This document shows, one piece after another, positions 28,923 to 37,937 of a DNA stretch of 64,000 nt. The position numbers and the translations under genes are program-made. The notes below the pieces were generated by a model. It had not been told where the DNA came from. It searched no databases and saw only the letters and a list, made by a program, of their open reading frames with translations. Source of the DNA: Bradyrhizobium erythrophlei (lineage in GTDB: Bacteria > Pseudomonadota > Alphaproteobacteria > Rhizobiales > Xanthobacteraceae). Where the stretch lies: assembly GCF_900129505.1 (NCBI RefSeq), contig NZ_LT670818.1, positions 6,233,001 through 6,297,000 of the forward strand, written 5' to 3'. Numbering within the stretch: the first letter of the stretch is position 1; each line of letters starts with the position of its first letter.

Positions 28923-30260
28923 TTATGCCTGCATCGCCGCCAGCATGTCGGGGACCGAAACGAATTTCTCCCGCGGCTTGCCGAGCAGGGCGCCCTGACG
29001 TTTTTCGGCCGCATCGATCGTGGTCCAATCTTCGTAGCTGACGATGCGTGCGACGCGCGTGCGCAGCCGCGCCAGCAACAGATCAGGGGCGCTCAAACGC
29101 GGACCCGGCCGGGCGGGCAGATCCGCAAGGACTGCCGCGGCGGTAGCCATGCCGCAGTCGCGGTTGGTGCCGATCGTGCCGTTTGGGCCGCGCTTGCTCC
29201 ATCCGCAGACATATAGGCCGGCGAGCACTTGCGGGCCGATGGCCACGCGTCCTCCGATGTTGGCGTGCACGCCCCGGTGCTCGTCATAAGGAACCCCGGC
29301 CATCGGCGCGGTCCGGCGGCCGACGCTGCGAAATATTAGGCCGCAGTCGATCTGTTCAACTGTCGCTGACGGCTGTTGCATGAAAGCGATCGCCTCCACC
29401 CGGCGTTGCCCGCGGACGGCGACGGGCGAAAGGCCAAAGCGGAAGAGGCACCGCCGTGGCTTGGTCAAAACCCGCTGCGAAAACGCGCGGAGCAGCGCCA
29501 GCTTCTCGACCAGTTCCGCATCGCCGGGATTGTCCGGCTCGAAATCATCCAGCGTGAGGGCGCTTCCGTCGATCGCGGCGTCGCACTGGTCCAATTCAAG
29601 GAAATCGCGCAACTCCTTTGCGCTGAACTTCGCTTGCGCCGGCCTGCCACGTCCGACGACATGGATCTCGCGAATCCGACTTTCCGCCAGGATATCGAGC
29701 GCATGGCGGGCGATATCCGTCCGCCGCAATTCATCGGCGGTCTTGGCAAGCATGCGCGCAACGTCGAGGGCGACGTTGCCATGGCCGATGACGGTCGCGG
29801 CCTCATGGTCGAGGTTGATCTCGAGATCGCGAAAATCTGGGTGACCATTGTACCAGGCGACGAAATCGCCGGCGTGATGGCACCCACGCAGCGATTCGCC
29901 TGGGATATCCAGAGGTCGGCTGACATCGGCGCCGGTGGCAAGGATGACGGCGTCGTAGCTGTCGCGCAGCTCGTCGATCGTCACATCGCGCCCGACCGCG
30001 ACCGCGCCGATGAAACGGAACCCGGGTGTTGTTGCGATCCTGTCGAAGGCTGCCGTGACCTGTTTGAGCTTCGGGTGGTCCGGCGCGACCCCGAACCGCA
30101 CCAGCCCGTAGGGCACGGGGAGTTGCTCGAACATATCGACGGCCACCGGCGCGCCCGCGCGAAACAAGGCTTCCGTCGTGTAGAAGCCGCTCGGTCCGCT
30201 GCCGATTACGGCGATCCGAAAGGAGCTTGCACCCGCCGCGCCAAGGACAGGTCGCGTCAT
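28923..30260 (-). CDS. fprA: Ferredoxin-NADP+ reductase, adrenodoxin-reductase type
   Basis: 445 aa. FAD enzyme that passes electrons between NADPH and ferredoxin. Visible: RIAVIGSGPSGFYTTEALFR (FAD GxGxxG), PVPYGLVRFGVAPDH (adrenodoxin-reductase signature), VIGHGNVALDVARMLA (NADP loop), and GWSKRGPNGTIGTNRDC near the C-terminus. The ATG at 30260 overlaps the ferredoxin stop as ATGA; a longer open frame upstream to 30515 is antisense to nothing real and is rejected. Partner of the ferredoxin and, by position, of the molybdopterin enzyme. Confidence 0.92.
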   Translation of the reverse strand: MTRPVLGAAGASSFRIAVIGSGPSGFYTTEALFRAGAPVAVDMFEQLPVPYGLVRFGVAPDHPKLKQVTAAFDRIATTPGFRFIGAVAVGRDVTIDELRDSYDAVILATGADVSRPLDIPGESLRGCHHAGDFVAWYNGHPDFRDLEINLDHEAATVIGHGNVALDVARMLAKTADELRRTDIARHALDILAESRIREIHVVGRGRPAQAKFSAKELRDFLELDQCDAAIDGSALTLDDFEPDNPGDAELVEKLALLRAFSQRVLTKPRRCLFRFGLSPVAVRGQRRVEAIAFMQQPSATVEQIDCGLIFRSVGRRTAPMAGVPYDEHRGVHANIGGRVAIGPQVLAGLYVCGWSKRGPNGTIGTNRDCGMATAAAVLADLPARPGPRLSAPDLLLARLRTRVARIVSYEDWTTIDAAEKRQGALLGKPREKFVSVPDMLAAMQA

Positions 30261-30562
30261 CGTCCCAGGGCCTGCCTGCGCTCGTCGGCGCCGGGCAACG
30301 GCGGCAGGCGCGCGCTGACGACGGGCGTTTGAGCCGCCCGCTTGCGGTTGACGTCGATCCAGAATTTTTTGTCCGCGGGCAGGCGGTAATCGGGCTCGAT
30401 GGCCCCGACGGGGCAGACCGGCACACATCCGCCACAGTCGATGCAGTTCTCCGGATCGATATAGGTCATGGCGGCGTCGATATGGAAACACTCCACCGGG
30501 CAGACGGTGACACATTCCGTGTATCGACAGCCTCGGCAGTTATCCGTCACCACATATGTCAT
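30257..30562 (-). CDS. fdxA: 7Fe ferredoxin (3Fe-4S/4Fe-4S)
   Basis: 101 aa. Two clusters: NCRGCRYTECVTVCPVECF and ENCIDCGGCVPVCPVGAI, the FdxA-type Cys spacing, plus a ~45-residue C-terminal tail that wraps the core in this family. Small cytosolic electron carrier. Coupled by ATGA to the reductase gene and preceded 75 bp upstream by the molybdopterin oxidoreductase gene, so the three make a plausible operon. Confidence 0.93.
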   Translation of the reverse strand: MTYVVTDNCRGCRYTECVTVCPVECFHIDAAMTYIDPENCIDCGGCVPVCPVGAIEPDYRLPADKKFWIDVNRKRAAQTPVVSARLPPLPGADERRQALGR

Positions 30563-30637
30563 CGTCGGCCATCCCGGTGCATCGATGAATGAACAAGAGT
30601 TCGCGACGGCGCCCGTCGTCGCGCGTGAGCGAGCCGG

Positions 30638-32764
30638 TCAAATTCTCCCGACCTGGACGAGGATGTCCGAGAAAGTCGGGGCACGGCCCAGGTCGGCGAA
30701 AGCGGGCGGCGTGAGCGCGTGAACGGTCGCGGCCTTGCGGTTGGACCGCTGCCAGTAACCCGAGGGCGCCACCACGACCCCTTGCATGATATCGGGCGAA
30801 ACCGTCGCATAGGCCTCGAACGAGCCGCGATCGTTGAACACGCGAATGGGCGCTCCGGCCTCGATTCCACGTTGGGCGGCATCATCCGGGTGCAGCAACA
30901 CGGCCTGTTCCTCTCCCGCTTGCGCGGTCTGCGCGGGCAGATTGCCGTAGTTCGAGTTCAGGAACGCGTGGCTCTTCGGCGAGATCAGACTGAGTGGGTA
31001 GCGTGCCGCGAGGGCAGGGGCCGTCCGGGCATTCTCGTTCGGCGGGATGTAATGCGGCAGGGGATCCACCGGCGTGCCGTCCTGGTCGCCATTGTAGCCC
31101 TGTCGGAATAGCGGCGCGACGAAGTTGCCACCGCCGGCGATGGTCGACTTGAATTCGCATTTGCCCGTTGGTGTCGGGAAATTACCGTCGCGATGCGGCG
31201 CCCATTGGTCCGCTGCTGGCATGGTAAGGCGCGCGTAGCCGCTTGCCTTGACCGTATCGAGAGTGATGCCCTGCAGGACCGGGTTCGTCCAATCCAGCGA
31301 TGCTTCGATCATCTCGTCGTCGGTCCTGAAGAAGGTCGGGTCCGTGATGCCCATCGCCTTTGCAAGACGACGGAACAGCTCCGTGTTCGAAACCGCCTCT
31401 CCGAGCGGCTCAATCGCCTGGTTGTTATAGGACAGATAGAGATGTCCCCACGAGAACATGATGTCCTTCTGTTCAAGCTGGGTTGTCGCGGGCAGAACGA
31501 TATCGGCATATTTCGCAGTGTCGGTGAGGAAGTGTTCGCTGACGACGGTGAAGAGATCCTCGCGTTCGAGCCCCTGTTCGAGTTTGGCCTGTTCGGTCAC
31601 CATGGCCATCGGGTTGGCGTTGTAGACGAATAGTGCCTTGATCGGCGGGTCGAAGCCGGTTTCTCCCGTCAGCGCCGGCCCAAGGCGCCACGAGTTCAGC
31701 ACGCGCATGGTTTCCGGCTGCAGGTCGGGACGCATCAGCACGTCCCATTTGACGGGAAACGCCCAGACGGGAAGCTGCAGCAGGCCGCCGCCGACATGCT
31801 TCCATGCGCCGATCAAGGCGGGAAGGCAGGCGATCGCGCGCACGGTCTGGCCGCCGCCGGCGTGCCGCTCCACGGCCACGCCGATGCGCACCACGGAAGG
31901 AGGCGTGGTGGCGTACTCGCGCGCGAGCTTAAGGATGTCGTCAACGGGAATGCCCGTTTCCTGCGAGGCGAATTCGGGGGTGTAGCTTGATACCCGTTCG
32001 ACGAGTTCGTCGTAGCCGACGGTATGCTTGTCGATGTAATCGCGGTCGACCAGGTTTTCCTTGATGATGACATGGATCATCGCCAGCGCCAGCGCCGCGT
32101 CGGTGCCAGGCCTGATCGGAATATGCCAGTCGGCCAGCCGGGCGGTACGCGTCCGCACGGGATCGATGACCACCAGCCTGGCGCCGGCTTTTCTGGCCTG
32201 CTCGATGAACGGCCAGTGGTGTGAGTTCGTGCTGAGCGTATTGCAGGCCCACAGGATGATATATTTGGAGTGCACGAAGCTTTCGGGATCGACTCCCGGC
32301 GTCGGCCCGATCGTCATCATGTAGGCCGTGCATGAGCCCGAGTCGCAAAAGGTACGCTCGAGCACGGTGGCGCCGAGCTTGTTGAACAGCGGGTCGCCGA
32401 CGTTCAGTCCGTTGATCACACCCTGCGTGCCCAGATAGCTGTAGGGCAGGATCGCCTGCGCACCGTGTTCGGCGGTAATCGCCTTCCAGCGCGAAGCGAT
32501 CGTCTCGAGCGCCTCGTCCCAGGAAATCCGCTGAAACTGCCGCGTGCCCTTCGGGCCAACCCGCTTCAGCGGATAGAGCACGCGCTTGTCGCTGTAGACG
32601 CGCTCTTCGTAGTTGTTGACCTTGACGCAAAGTCGTCCGCGCGTGAATGGGTGATCAGGATGGCCGCGGACGGCAATGGCCTTGCCGTCCTCGACCGTCG
32701 TCAGGATCGAGCAGGTGTCCGGGCAATCGTGCGGACAGGCGCCTACTACAGTGGTCCGGGCCAT
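30638..32764 (-). CDS. Molybdopterin-dependent oxidoreductase (DMSO reductase superfamily)
   Basis: 708 aa. N-terminal 4Fe-4S site C10-x3-C14-x3-C18-x27-C46 (ACPHDCPDTCS ... GRLCVK), then bis-MGD domains (VNNYEERVYSDKRVLYPLKR; DPVRTRTARLADWHIPIRPG; KALFVYNANPMAMV) and the C-terminal molydopterin-dinucleotide domain (YPLSLISPKSHAFLNSNYGN). The Mo ligand probably lies in RTFCDSGSCTAY. No Tat signal, hence cytosolic. Substrate not readable; an acetylene hydratase/thiosulfate reductase-like branch is possible. The ATG at 32764 has GGAGGAAC upstream. Ferredoxin and its reductase follow, implying ferredoxin-coupled catalysis. Confidence 0.9.
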   Translation of the reverse strand: MARTTVVGACPHDCPDTCSILTTVEDGKAIAVRGHPDHPFTRGRLCVKVNNYEERVYSDKRVLYPLKRVGPKGTRQFQRISWDEALETIASRWKAITAEHGAQAILPYSYLGTQGVINGLNVGDPLFNKLGATVLERTFCDSGSCTAYMMTIGPTPGVDPESFVHSKYIILWACNTLSTNSHHWPFIEQARKAGARLVVIDPVRTRTARLADWHIPIRPGTDAALALAMIHVIIKENLVDRDYIDKHTVGYDELVERVSSYTPEFASQETGIPVDDILKLAREYATTPPSVVRIGVAVERHAGGGQTVRAIACLPALIGAWKHVGGGLLQLPVWAFPVKWDVLMRPDLQPETMRVLNSWRLGPALTGETGFDPPIKALFVYNANPMAMVTEQAKLEQGLEREDLFTVVSEHFLTDTAKYADIVLPATTQLEQKDIMFSWGHLYLSYNNQAIEPLGEAVSNTELFRRLAKAMGITDPTFFRTDDEMIEASLDWTNPVLQGITLDTVKASGYARLTMPAADQWAPHRDGNFPTPTGKCEFKSTIAGGGNFVAPLFRQGYNGDQDGTPVDPLPHYIPPNENARTAPALAARYPLSLISPKSHAFLNSNYGNLPAQTAQAGEEQAVLLHPDDAAQRGIEAGAPIRVFNDRGSFEAYATVSPDIMQGVVVAPSGYWQRSNRKAATVHALTPPAFADLGRAPTFSDILVQVGRI

Positions 32765-32890
32765 GTGTTCCTCCGCTCCCTGATTCAATGCAGTGCGAAG
32801 CTTGCGACGGCCGGAACTTGCTGGCTTCTCGGAACGTGCGGGGTTGTTGTCCTAAACTGCTCTCAGCGGATGGACACGCGTCCAGAGCTC

Positions 32891-32907
32891 TGGCATGATA
32901 TTTGCCT
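32891..32907 (+). promoter_or_regulatory. Candidate sigma-54 promoter before the AraC gene
   Basis: TGGCATGATATTTGCCT: GG and GC doublets exactly 10 bp apart, close to the TGGCAC-N5-TTGCW consensus, with T for C at one position. It points at the AraC-family gene 52 bp downstream. One of two such matches in the window; weaker than the glnII site. Confidence 0.4.
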
Positions 32908-32958
32908 GAAAAATGCTACCGTTGCCTACACGTCGCGCTGATCTGGCGGAGATTCACG

Positions 32959-33858
32959 ATGGGTATGCTTGGCAACTCTGTCGATAAATATGTTACCGGC
33001 AGAATGCTTCAGACGTCCAACGACCGGCGATGGTCGCACCTGCTCGCGGAGCGATGGAGCCACGAGGCGGGGGAACTGCCTTCGCAATTGCCACGGGATA
33101 CCGAAATCGCGATCCTGCTGCGCGGCAATTCGGTCGTGGACCGGGAAGGCGCGGGAATGCGCCAGCGCACCCACGCCAGAAAGGGCACCGTGTGGCTTTG
33201 CCCGGCCGGCGTCCGTGAAGACTTCATCCGCGTTGAGGACCACATCCCGGAATGCCTTCATCTTTTTCTTCCGGGCAAACCCTTCGACGATATGCTGTTG
33301 AAGGATCTGGATATCGACCCGTCCGGAATCTCGATCCGTTACGAGAGCATCGATCACGACACCTTCATTGACTATGTCGCGGACCAAATCCTCGGGGAAC
33401 TCGCGGCGGAGTCCTCCACCGGCCGGCTCTTGATCGAAAGCCTCAGCAGCGCCCTGTCAGCCCATCTGGTGCACAGCTACTCGGCCACCGCCGTTCGGCT
33501 GAAGCACAACAATGCTGGTCACAAGGCACTGGACCCGAAACGCCTGTCGCGCGTGACGGAGTTCATCGAGGCGTCCGTCGAGCGTGAGTTCACCGTCAAG
33601 GATCTGGCGTCCGTGGCCTGCATGAGCCCGGCGCATTTCTCGCGAAGCTTCAAGGCGGCAACCGGAAATGCTCCGCACGAATATGTCAGCCGCCAGCGCC
33701 TCGATCTGGCCAAGCGGCTGCTGGCGACCAGCGATCGGAGGCTGGTCGATATCGCCTATACAACGGGATTTTCTTCGCAGGCCAATTTCAACCGCGCCTT
33801 CCGCAAGGCCGTCGGGACCACGCCAGGCCTGTACCGGGCGCAGAAGCTTCGCGATTAG
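32959..33858 (+). CDS. AraC-family transcriptional regulator
   Basis: 299 aa. The C-terminal ~100 residues hold two helix-turn-helix motifs: FTVKDLASVACMSPAHFSRSF and LVDIAYTTGFSSQANFNRAF, ending FRKAVGTTPGLYR. The N-terminal ~190 residues are a cupin-like sensory domain without a named ligand. The ATG at 32959 has GGAG upstream; the frame opens earlier at 32902 but without a ribosome binding site. Divergent from the molybdopterin oxidoreductase operon with a ~194-bp gap, so it is the likely regulator. Confidence 0.9.
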   Translation: MGMLGNSVDKYVTGRMLQTSNDRRWSHLLAERWSHEAGELPSQLPRDTEIAILLRGNSVVDREGAGMRQRTHARKGTVWLCPAGVREDFIRVEDHIPECLHLFLPGKPFDDMLLKDLDIDPSGISIRYESIDHDTFIDYVADQILGELAAESSTGRLLIESLSSALSAHLVHSYSATAVRLKHNNAGHKALDPKRLSRVTEFIEASVEREFTVKDLASVACMSPAHFSRSFKAATGNAPHEYVSRQRLDLAKRLLATSDRRLVDIAYTTGFSSQANFNRAFRKAVGTTPGLYRAQKLRD

Positions 33859-33881
33859 ACCACGCGGCTCGCGAATAAATT

Positions 33882-35777
33882 CTAGCGCAGCGAAACGATG
33901 AAGTCCGTTCCTTCGCCGGTTTCGCCGGCGCTGATGCCCTGATCGGAAACGATGATCGAGGCGCCGGTCGAAAGCGCTTCCGTAATTCGCGCCATCGTAT
34001 CCGAGGCGATGGTGATGCGGTCCAGCGCCTCCGCGGGGCTATCCGGCACTGGCTTTGCCTCGACGACGGCTGTGCCCGCGATCTTGTGCCGGCGCGAGGG
34101 GCGTTCGTCCTCGGTACGCCGTTCGGCGTAGCGCGAGGGCGTGGGGAGCGAGACCACCGACCAATGCACGAGATTGGCATCAAGCTTGTCGATCTCAGCC
34201 GTAAACACATGCGTGCCCAGCGGCCGGTCGCTCGGGGCAATCTTCACGGGCGCGTCGAACAGCGGCGCGAAATTCTGCCGCACATAGATTTTTGAATCCT
34301 TGCGGCTGATGAACACCGCAATCTGGCCGGTGCGCTTTGGCACCACCGCCGTGTCGTTTTTGCCGGCAGCCGGCTTCGCGATGTCGGGCAGGCGGGTCTG
34401 GTCTTTCTTCGAATCGGGAGCCGGAGCGATGGGGCCGATGCCTGTCGTCGCCTTGGCGGCCTCGCCAGGCTTGTCGTTCGCTTGCGGCACGTCCGGCTTC
34501 TGTGAGTTTATCTTGACATCATCCGCCTTCGCCCCGAGTTTTTTCTCGGCCGGCCTCTCTTCACTGATCGTGCTTCCGGTTGCCGATACATCGGCCTTCG
34601 CGGCATCGGGCACCGGTTGCACGGCGACGACAGCATGGTCCGGTTGCTTTCCGGCGTCACCCGTCGCGGTTTCCTGTGATTTGAATTCGACACCTATGGC
34701 GTCTGACGGCTTGTCGCCGGACGATTTGGCTTCGGCGCGCTTCGCGGCGACCGGCTCGGTCTCGGATGCCGCCGTTTGCGGATTGGTGGCCGCCTTCGCA
34801 TCAGGCTTTGACGCATCGGCTGCCACCGGCGCGCTATCGGGTTTGAACTCGGCGGGCGGCGTCGCATTGCCGCCGGATGATACTGCGTCGGTGATCGTGA
34901 TCGCCAGTTTGGCCGCGGCCGTGCCGCCGCTAGCGTCCGCGGTATGCGTCTGGCCAAGCAAGGATGTGGCGCCCGGCGGTTCGCCGATGATGGACTTTGC
35001 GCCGCCGGCGTGGCCGACGGTCGATCTCAATTCGAGCTTCGCTTGCGAAATTGCGGGCTCGATCGGCGTGTCGGCCTCCGACGCCTTGTCGGATTTCGGG
35101 GCGGGCGGCGCGTCAGCCTGCGGCTCGGCTGCAGGCTGCGGCGCTACCTTCTGCGTCACCAACAGCGGATGCGAAAAGCTGGCAGGGGTTATCTCGCCGG
35201 GCGTGACCACCACCCGCGCGCCCATTCTGGTCCAGTTCCACATCTTCATGGCGAATGCCATCGGCATGCGGATGCAGCCGTGCGACGCCGGATAACCGGG
35301 AAGCACGCCGGCGTGGATGGCAATGCCCGACCAGGTGATCCGCTGCATATAGGGCATCGGCGCGCCACTATAGATGTTGGAATGGTGCAGCTTCTGTTTC
35401 TGAATGACGCTGAAGACGCCCATCGGCGTCGAATGGCCCTTCATGCCCGTGGAAACCGGAGCTTCCGCAAAGAACCCATTGGCGTCGTAGATTTTGAGGT
35501 GTTGCTTTTCGATCGAGATCGCGATGATGACCGGCCCTTGCGGCTTGGCCGATTCCTTCCCGGGGGGCACGATTTTCTTGGCCTGATGGCGGGACGGCTT
35601 TTGCCGCCGGGGCTGCGTGATTGGACCCGGTCGAAAATAGCCGGTATCGGAATCCGACCAGTCATACAGTGCGGCTTCCGCCCGGGCCGTGGTACCGATC
35701 GCGGCGGCTGCCGTTAGAAACGCTACTCGCCAAAGCCGTCCGGCACCAACAGCCTTGTACTCGTTCACGCGTACCAT
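33882..35777 (-). CDS. L,D-transpeptidase with long disordered spacer
   Basis: 631 aa. Signal peptide (VAFLTAAAAIGTTARAEA), then a YkuD domain (residues ~82-195): GIAIHAGVLPG with His155 and ASHGCIRMP with catalytic Cys168. It would form 3-3 crosslinks in peptidoglycan or attach lipoproteins. Residues ~215-480 are a low-complexity Ala/Pro/Lys/Asp spacer. The C-terminal part (QIAVFISRKDSKIYVRQNF ... PLGTHVFTAE) looks like a second, degenerate YkuD-like half without the Cys. ATG at 35777. Confidence 0.88.
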   Translation of the reverse strand: MVRVNEYKAVGAGRLWRVAFLTAAAAIGTTARAEAALYDWSDSDTGYFRPGPITQPRRQKPSRHQAKKIVPPGKESAKPQGPVIIAISIEKQHLKIYDANGFFAEAPVSTGMKGHSTPMGVFSVIQKQKLHHSNIYSGAPMPYMQRITWSGIAIHAGVLPGYPASHGCIRMPMAFAMKMWNWTRMGARVVVTPGEITPASFSHPLLVTQKVAPQPAAEPQADAPPAPKSDKASEADTPIEPAISQAKLELRSTVGHAGGAKSIIGEPPGATSLLGQTHTADASGGTAAAKLAITITDAVSSGGNATPPAEFKPDSAPVAADASKPDAKAATNPQTAASETEPVAAKRAEAKSSGDKPSDAIGVEFKSQETATGDAGKQPDHAVVAVQPVPDAAKADVSATGSTISEERPAEKKLGAKADDVKINSQKPDVPQANDKPGEAAKATTGIGPIAPAPDSKKDQTRLPDIAKPAAGKNDTAVVPKRTGQIAVFISRKDSKIYVRQNFAPLFDAPVKIAPSDRPLGTHVFTAEIDKLDANLVHWSVVSLPTPSRYAERRTEDERPSRRHKIAGTAVVEAKPVPDSPAEALDRITIASDTMARITEALSTGASIIVSDQGISAGETGEGTDFIVSLR

Positions 35778-35988
35778 TCCCGAATCCTTGAGCCTTGCTC
35801 GATCGTTAGTGTTTCAGACGTGAAACGCGTTCACCAGCGCAAGGCTCCCAGTAGCCCGCGGTTTTCGGCTTAAGCGTAACAAAAAAGCCTCACACTCCGT
35901 TAAACAGCGCTCAGCAATTGTTCCGGCGGCCTTCCTGTGGGAACTCTCAACGCCAACATGGGCGGCAATGCGCCAACCGGAGAAAGAA

Positions 35989-36531
35989 ATGACACGTAGA
36001 GCCCTAAGCCTTTGTGACATCGGGTGGAAACCCCTGGCTTTGCTGGTTCTGGCGCTGTGGCCGGGTTCGGCCGTATTCGCGGCCGACGAACCGGATCTCA
36101 TTTTCCGCCGTTCGACTGTGTTCAAGCTGCTCAGCCCGAACGACAAGCTCGCGACCTATGGGGTCGATGACCCCGAGGTCGAGGGGGTCGCTTGCCACTT
36201 CACGGTGCCGGAGCGGGGCGGATTCAAGGGCTGGCTTGGGCTTGCGGAGGAAGTCTCGGATATTTCGCTCGCCTGCCGACAGATCGGCCCGATCCACTTC
36301 AAGGACAAGATGGAACAGGGCGACGATATGTTCCGGAAGCGGCGCTCGCTATTCTTCAAGAAGATGCAGATCGTGCGTGGCTGTGACGCCAAGCGCAATG
36401 TATTGGTTTATATGGTCTATTCGGACCGTCTGGTCGAGGGGTCGCCGAAAAATTCAACCTCCTCGGTGCCGATCATGCCTTGGGGTGCGGCCGATGCGGT
36501 GGTGCAGAAATGTGGCGAGTTCATCCAGTAA
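35989..36531 (+). CDS. creA: CreA family periplasmic protein
   Basis: 180 aa. Signal peptide (PLALLVLALWPGSAVFAA) then the CreA domain: VFKLLSPNDKLATYGVDDPEVEGVACHFT, RQIGPIHFKD, MQIVRGCDAKRNVLVYMVYSDRL. Two conserved Cys pairs are visible. Function unknown although the family is widespread. The ATG at 35989 has GGAGAAAG upstream. Divergent from the L,D-transpeptidase gene. Confidence 0.9.
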   Translation: MTRRALSLCDIGWKPLALLVLALWPGSAVFAADEPDLIFRRSTVFKLLSPNDKLATYGVDDPEVEGVACHFTVPERGGFKGWLGLAEEVSDISLACRQIGPIHFKDKMEQGDDMFRKRRSLFFKKMQIVRGCDAKRNVLVYMVYSDRLVEGSPKNSTSSVPIMPWGAADAVVQKCGEFIQ

Positions 36532-36543
36532 GGGAATGCTGAT

Positions 36544-36804
36544 TTACCGCTTCGCCGGTTCGGCGCGCGGGCGGATCCAGGGCGCCGGCCGCGCCTTGGG
36601 TTCGCGGCAGCCTACCAACTGCGGCAATTTTTGCGGCGCCGACTGATTGCCGCGGCCAAAGTCGCCGCCTTGCTGCGCCATGGCGACGCTAATCCCCGGG
36701 CGCTCCTTGCTCAGAGGCTGTTGTTCGCCGATCCGTAGTGCGGATGGACCATTGGTTTTTCGGGCCGGGGTTTTGTTGCCAGCGTCGAAGTTGCCGTCGC
36801 CCAC
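36544..36804 (-). CDS. Small hypothetical protein (86 aa)
   Basis: 86 aa, polar, no signal or helix, ending PRAEPAKR. GTG start at 36804 with a strong GGGGGAAA upstream. Contains ALRIGEQQPLSKERPG and a Gln/Gly-rich middle. Resembles short conserved Bradyrhizobium proteins of unknown role. Convergent with creA (12 bp apart). Confidence 0.5.
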   Translation of the reverse strand: MGDGNFDAGNKTPARKTNGPSALRIGEQQPLSKERPGISVAMAQQGGDFGRGNQSAPQKLPQLVGCREPKARPAPWIRPRAEPAKR

Positions 36805-37229
36805 GAATTGTTTCCCCCGTTGAAGCTGAATCAGAACGCGCAATTGCCTGGAAAAGTTGCAACGTCCGTCTGATTGAGACGGTCCGGGCCACGTTGTGGT
36901 TCAGGCACCTTGGTCGCGCCTTGAACTGTCAGGTGCTTCTTCACCAGAGAAAGGTTAAAAAGCAGCTTTTGGCTTCATTGCTTGCGCCGCCACCCGAGAG
37001 AAGAGGCGCAGCCCGATCAACGGGCCTTGCGAGCGCTCAGAAGGAGCAGAGCATTCGGCTGAATTCGTTGGGATTTCCTAGACATTGTTTCGTCGGCCCG
37101 GGGCAACGAAACAATTCTCTGCGTGACGAAACCATTTTTCGCTTTGGGCGCAGAACGGCGGAAACGCCGCATGGTTATCAAGACACCAACGACGACGGCG
37201 GAAAGCCGGTGATAACCGGAGACAGTCAA
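36805..37229. other. Intergenic region with a long inverted repeat
   Basis: 425 bp without a convincing gene. Holds a 10-bp inverted repeat ATTGTTTCGT/ACGAAACAAT at 37084-37093 and 37106-37115, separated by 12 bp, about 115 bp upstream of the next plus-strand gene. Confidence 0.5.
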
Positions 37230-37391
37230 ATGCGAACCCTCAGCATTATCCTTGCATTCGCCTTCGTTCTCGTCAGCCCTTCGATGGCTGGTTCGGTCGA
37301 GAGCGGCCTGCCGGGCGTCGGCACCTTCGCCCATACGGGCTCTCCCGTGCTGGCTTCAGTTCCACAGGCCATGGTTGTTGCGGCCCGTTGA
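37230..37391 (+). CDS. Small secreted protein (53 aa)
   Basis: 53 aa. MRTLSIILAFAFVLVSPSMA is a clear Sec signal peptide, leaving a ~33-residue mature peptide (GSVESGLPGVGTFAHTGSP onward, ending VVAAR). GGAGAC lies 7 bp before the ATG. The frame is open far upstream, but no homology or ribosome binding site supports a longer product. Similar short exported proteins occur in Bradyrhizobium; function unknown. Confidence 0.7.
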   Translation: MRTLSIILAFAFVLVSPSMAGSVESGLPGVGTFAHTGSPVLASVPQAMVVAAR

Positions 37392-37436
37392 AAAGCGGCC
37401 GAACTGACGCTCAAGGAAAGTTGCCGGTAAGTTCTC

Positions 37437-37859
37437 ATGTATCTTCCTATCAGTGCAGCCGTCGTCGCCTGGTTCATGCTCGGTGGTTCGGCGCAGACAG
37501 AAGTTCAACGGAGCAAAGTCGGGCAGATTCCGGTTCGGCAGGCACACGTCCGGCAAATTCAATTCCGCGCATTGCAGAAGCTGTCCGATCCGCGCGCCGA
37601 GTTCGTGCGTCAGTGTGCGCCTCATATGCTCGGCCGCTGGGCGCATCCCGAAGAAGTCTGCGGCTGCCTGCACGACCATGCCGCCGCTGTCGTCGAGGAT
37701 AACGATCTGCGCGAAGCGCTGTTACGCGGCATCGGCGAAACCGGCGTGCCCACCATCGAGACCGAATGGGTGCCGGCATCCAAGCAATCCGAGATCGGCG
37801 GCACCTTCACGAAAATTGCCAAGCCAACATTGCAATGCATGTTCGAGCCGGCGAAGTAG
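37437..37859 (+). CDS. Hypothetical protein with signal-like N-terminus
   Basis: 140 aa. Short hydrophobic N-terminus (MYLPISAAVVAWFMLGGSA), then a soluble domain with four Cys (QCAPHML, VCGCLHD, LQCMFEP) suggesting one or two disulphides in the periplasm. No family recognised. The start is weakly supported (GGTAAG upstream). Follows the 53-aa secreted protein by 45 bp. Confidence 0.6.
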   Translation: MYLPISAAVVAWFMLGGSAQTEVQRSKVGQIPVRQAHVRQIQFRALQKLSDPRAEFVRQCAPHMLGRWAHPEEVCGCLHDHAAAVVEDNDLREALLRGIGETGVPTIETEWVPASKQSEIGGTFTKIAKPTLQCMFEPAK

Positions 37860-37937
37860 GCTCGCTGCTCTAAATCTCCAGTAATTGCTGCAGACGCCGC
37901 CGGCGAGCCGGCGCAGGGGCGCTATCGGGACGCACCG

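Noticed and set aside
26976..29216. 746-codon plus-strand frame, Gln/Arg/His-rich
   Set aside because: Antisense to the membrane protein gene and part of fprA; composition typical of shadow frames.
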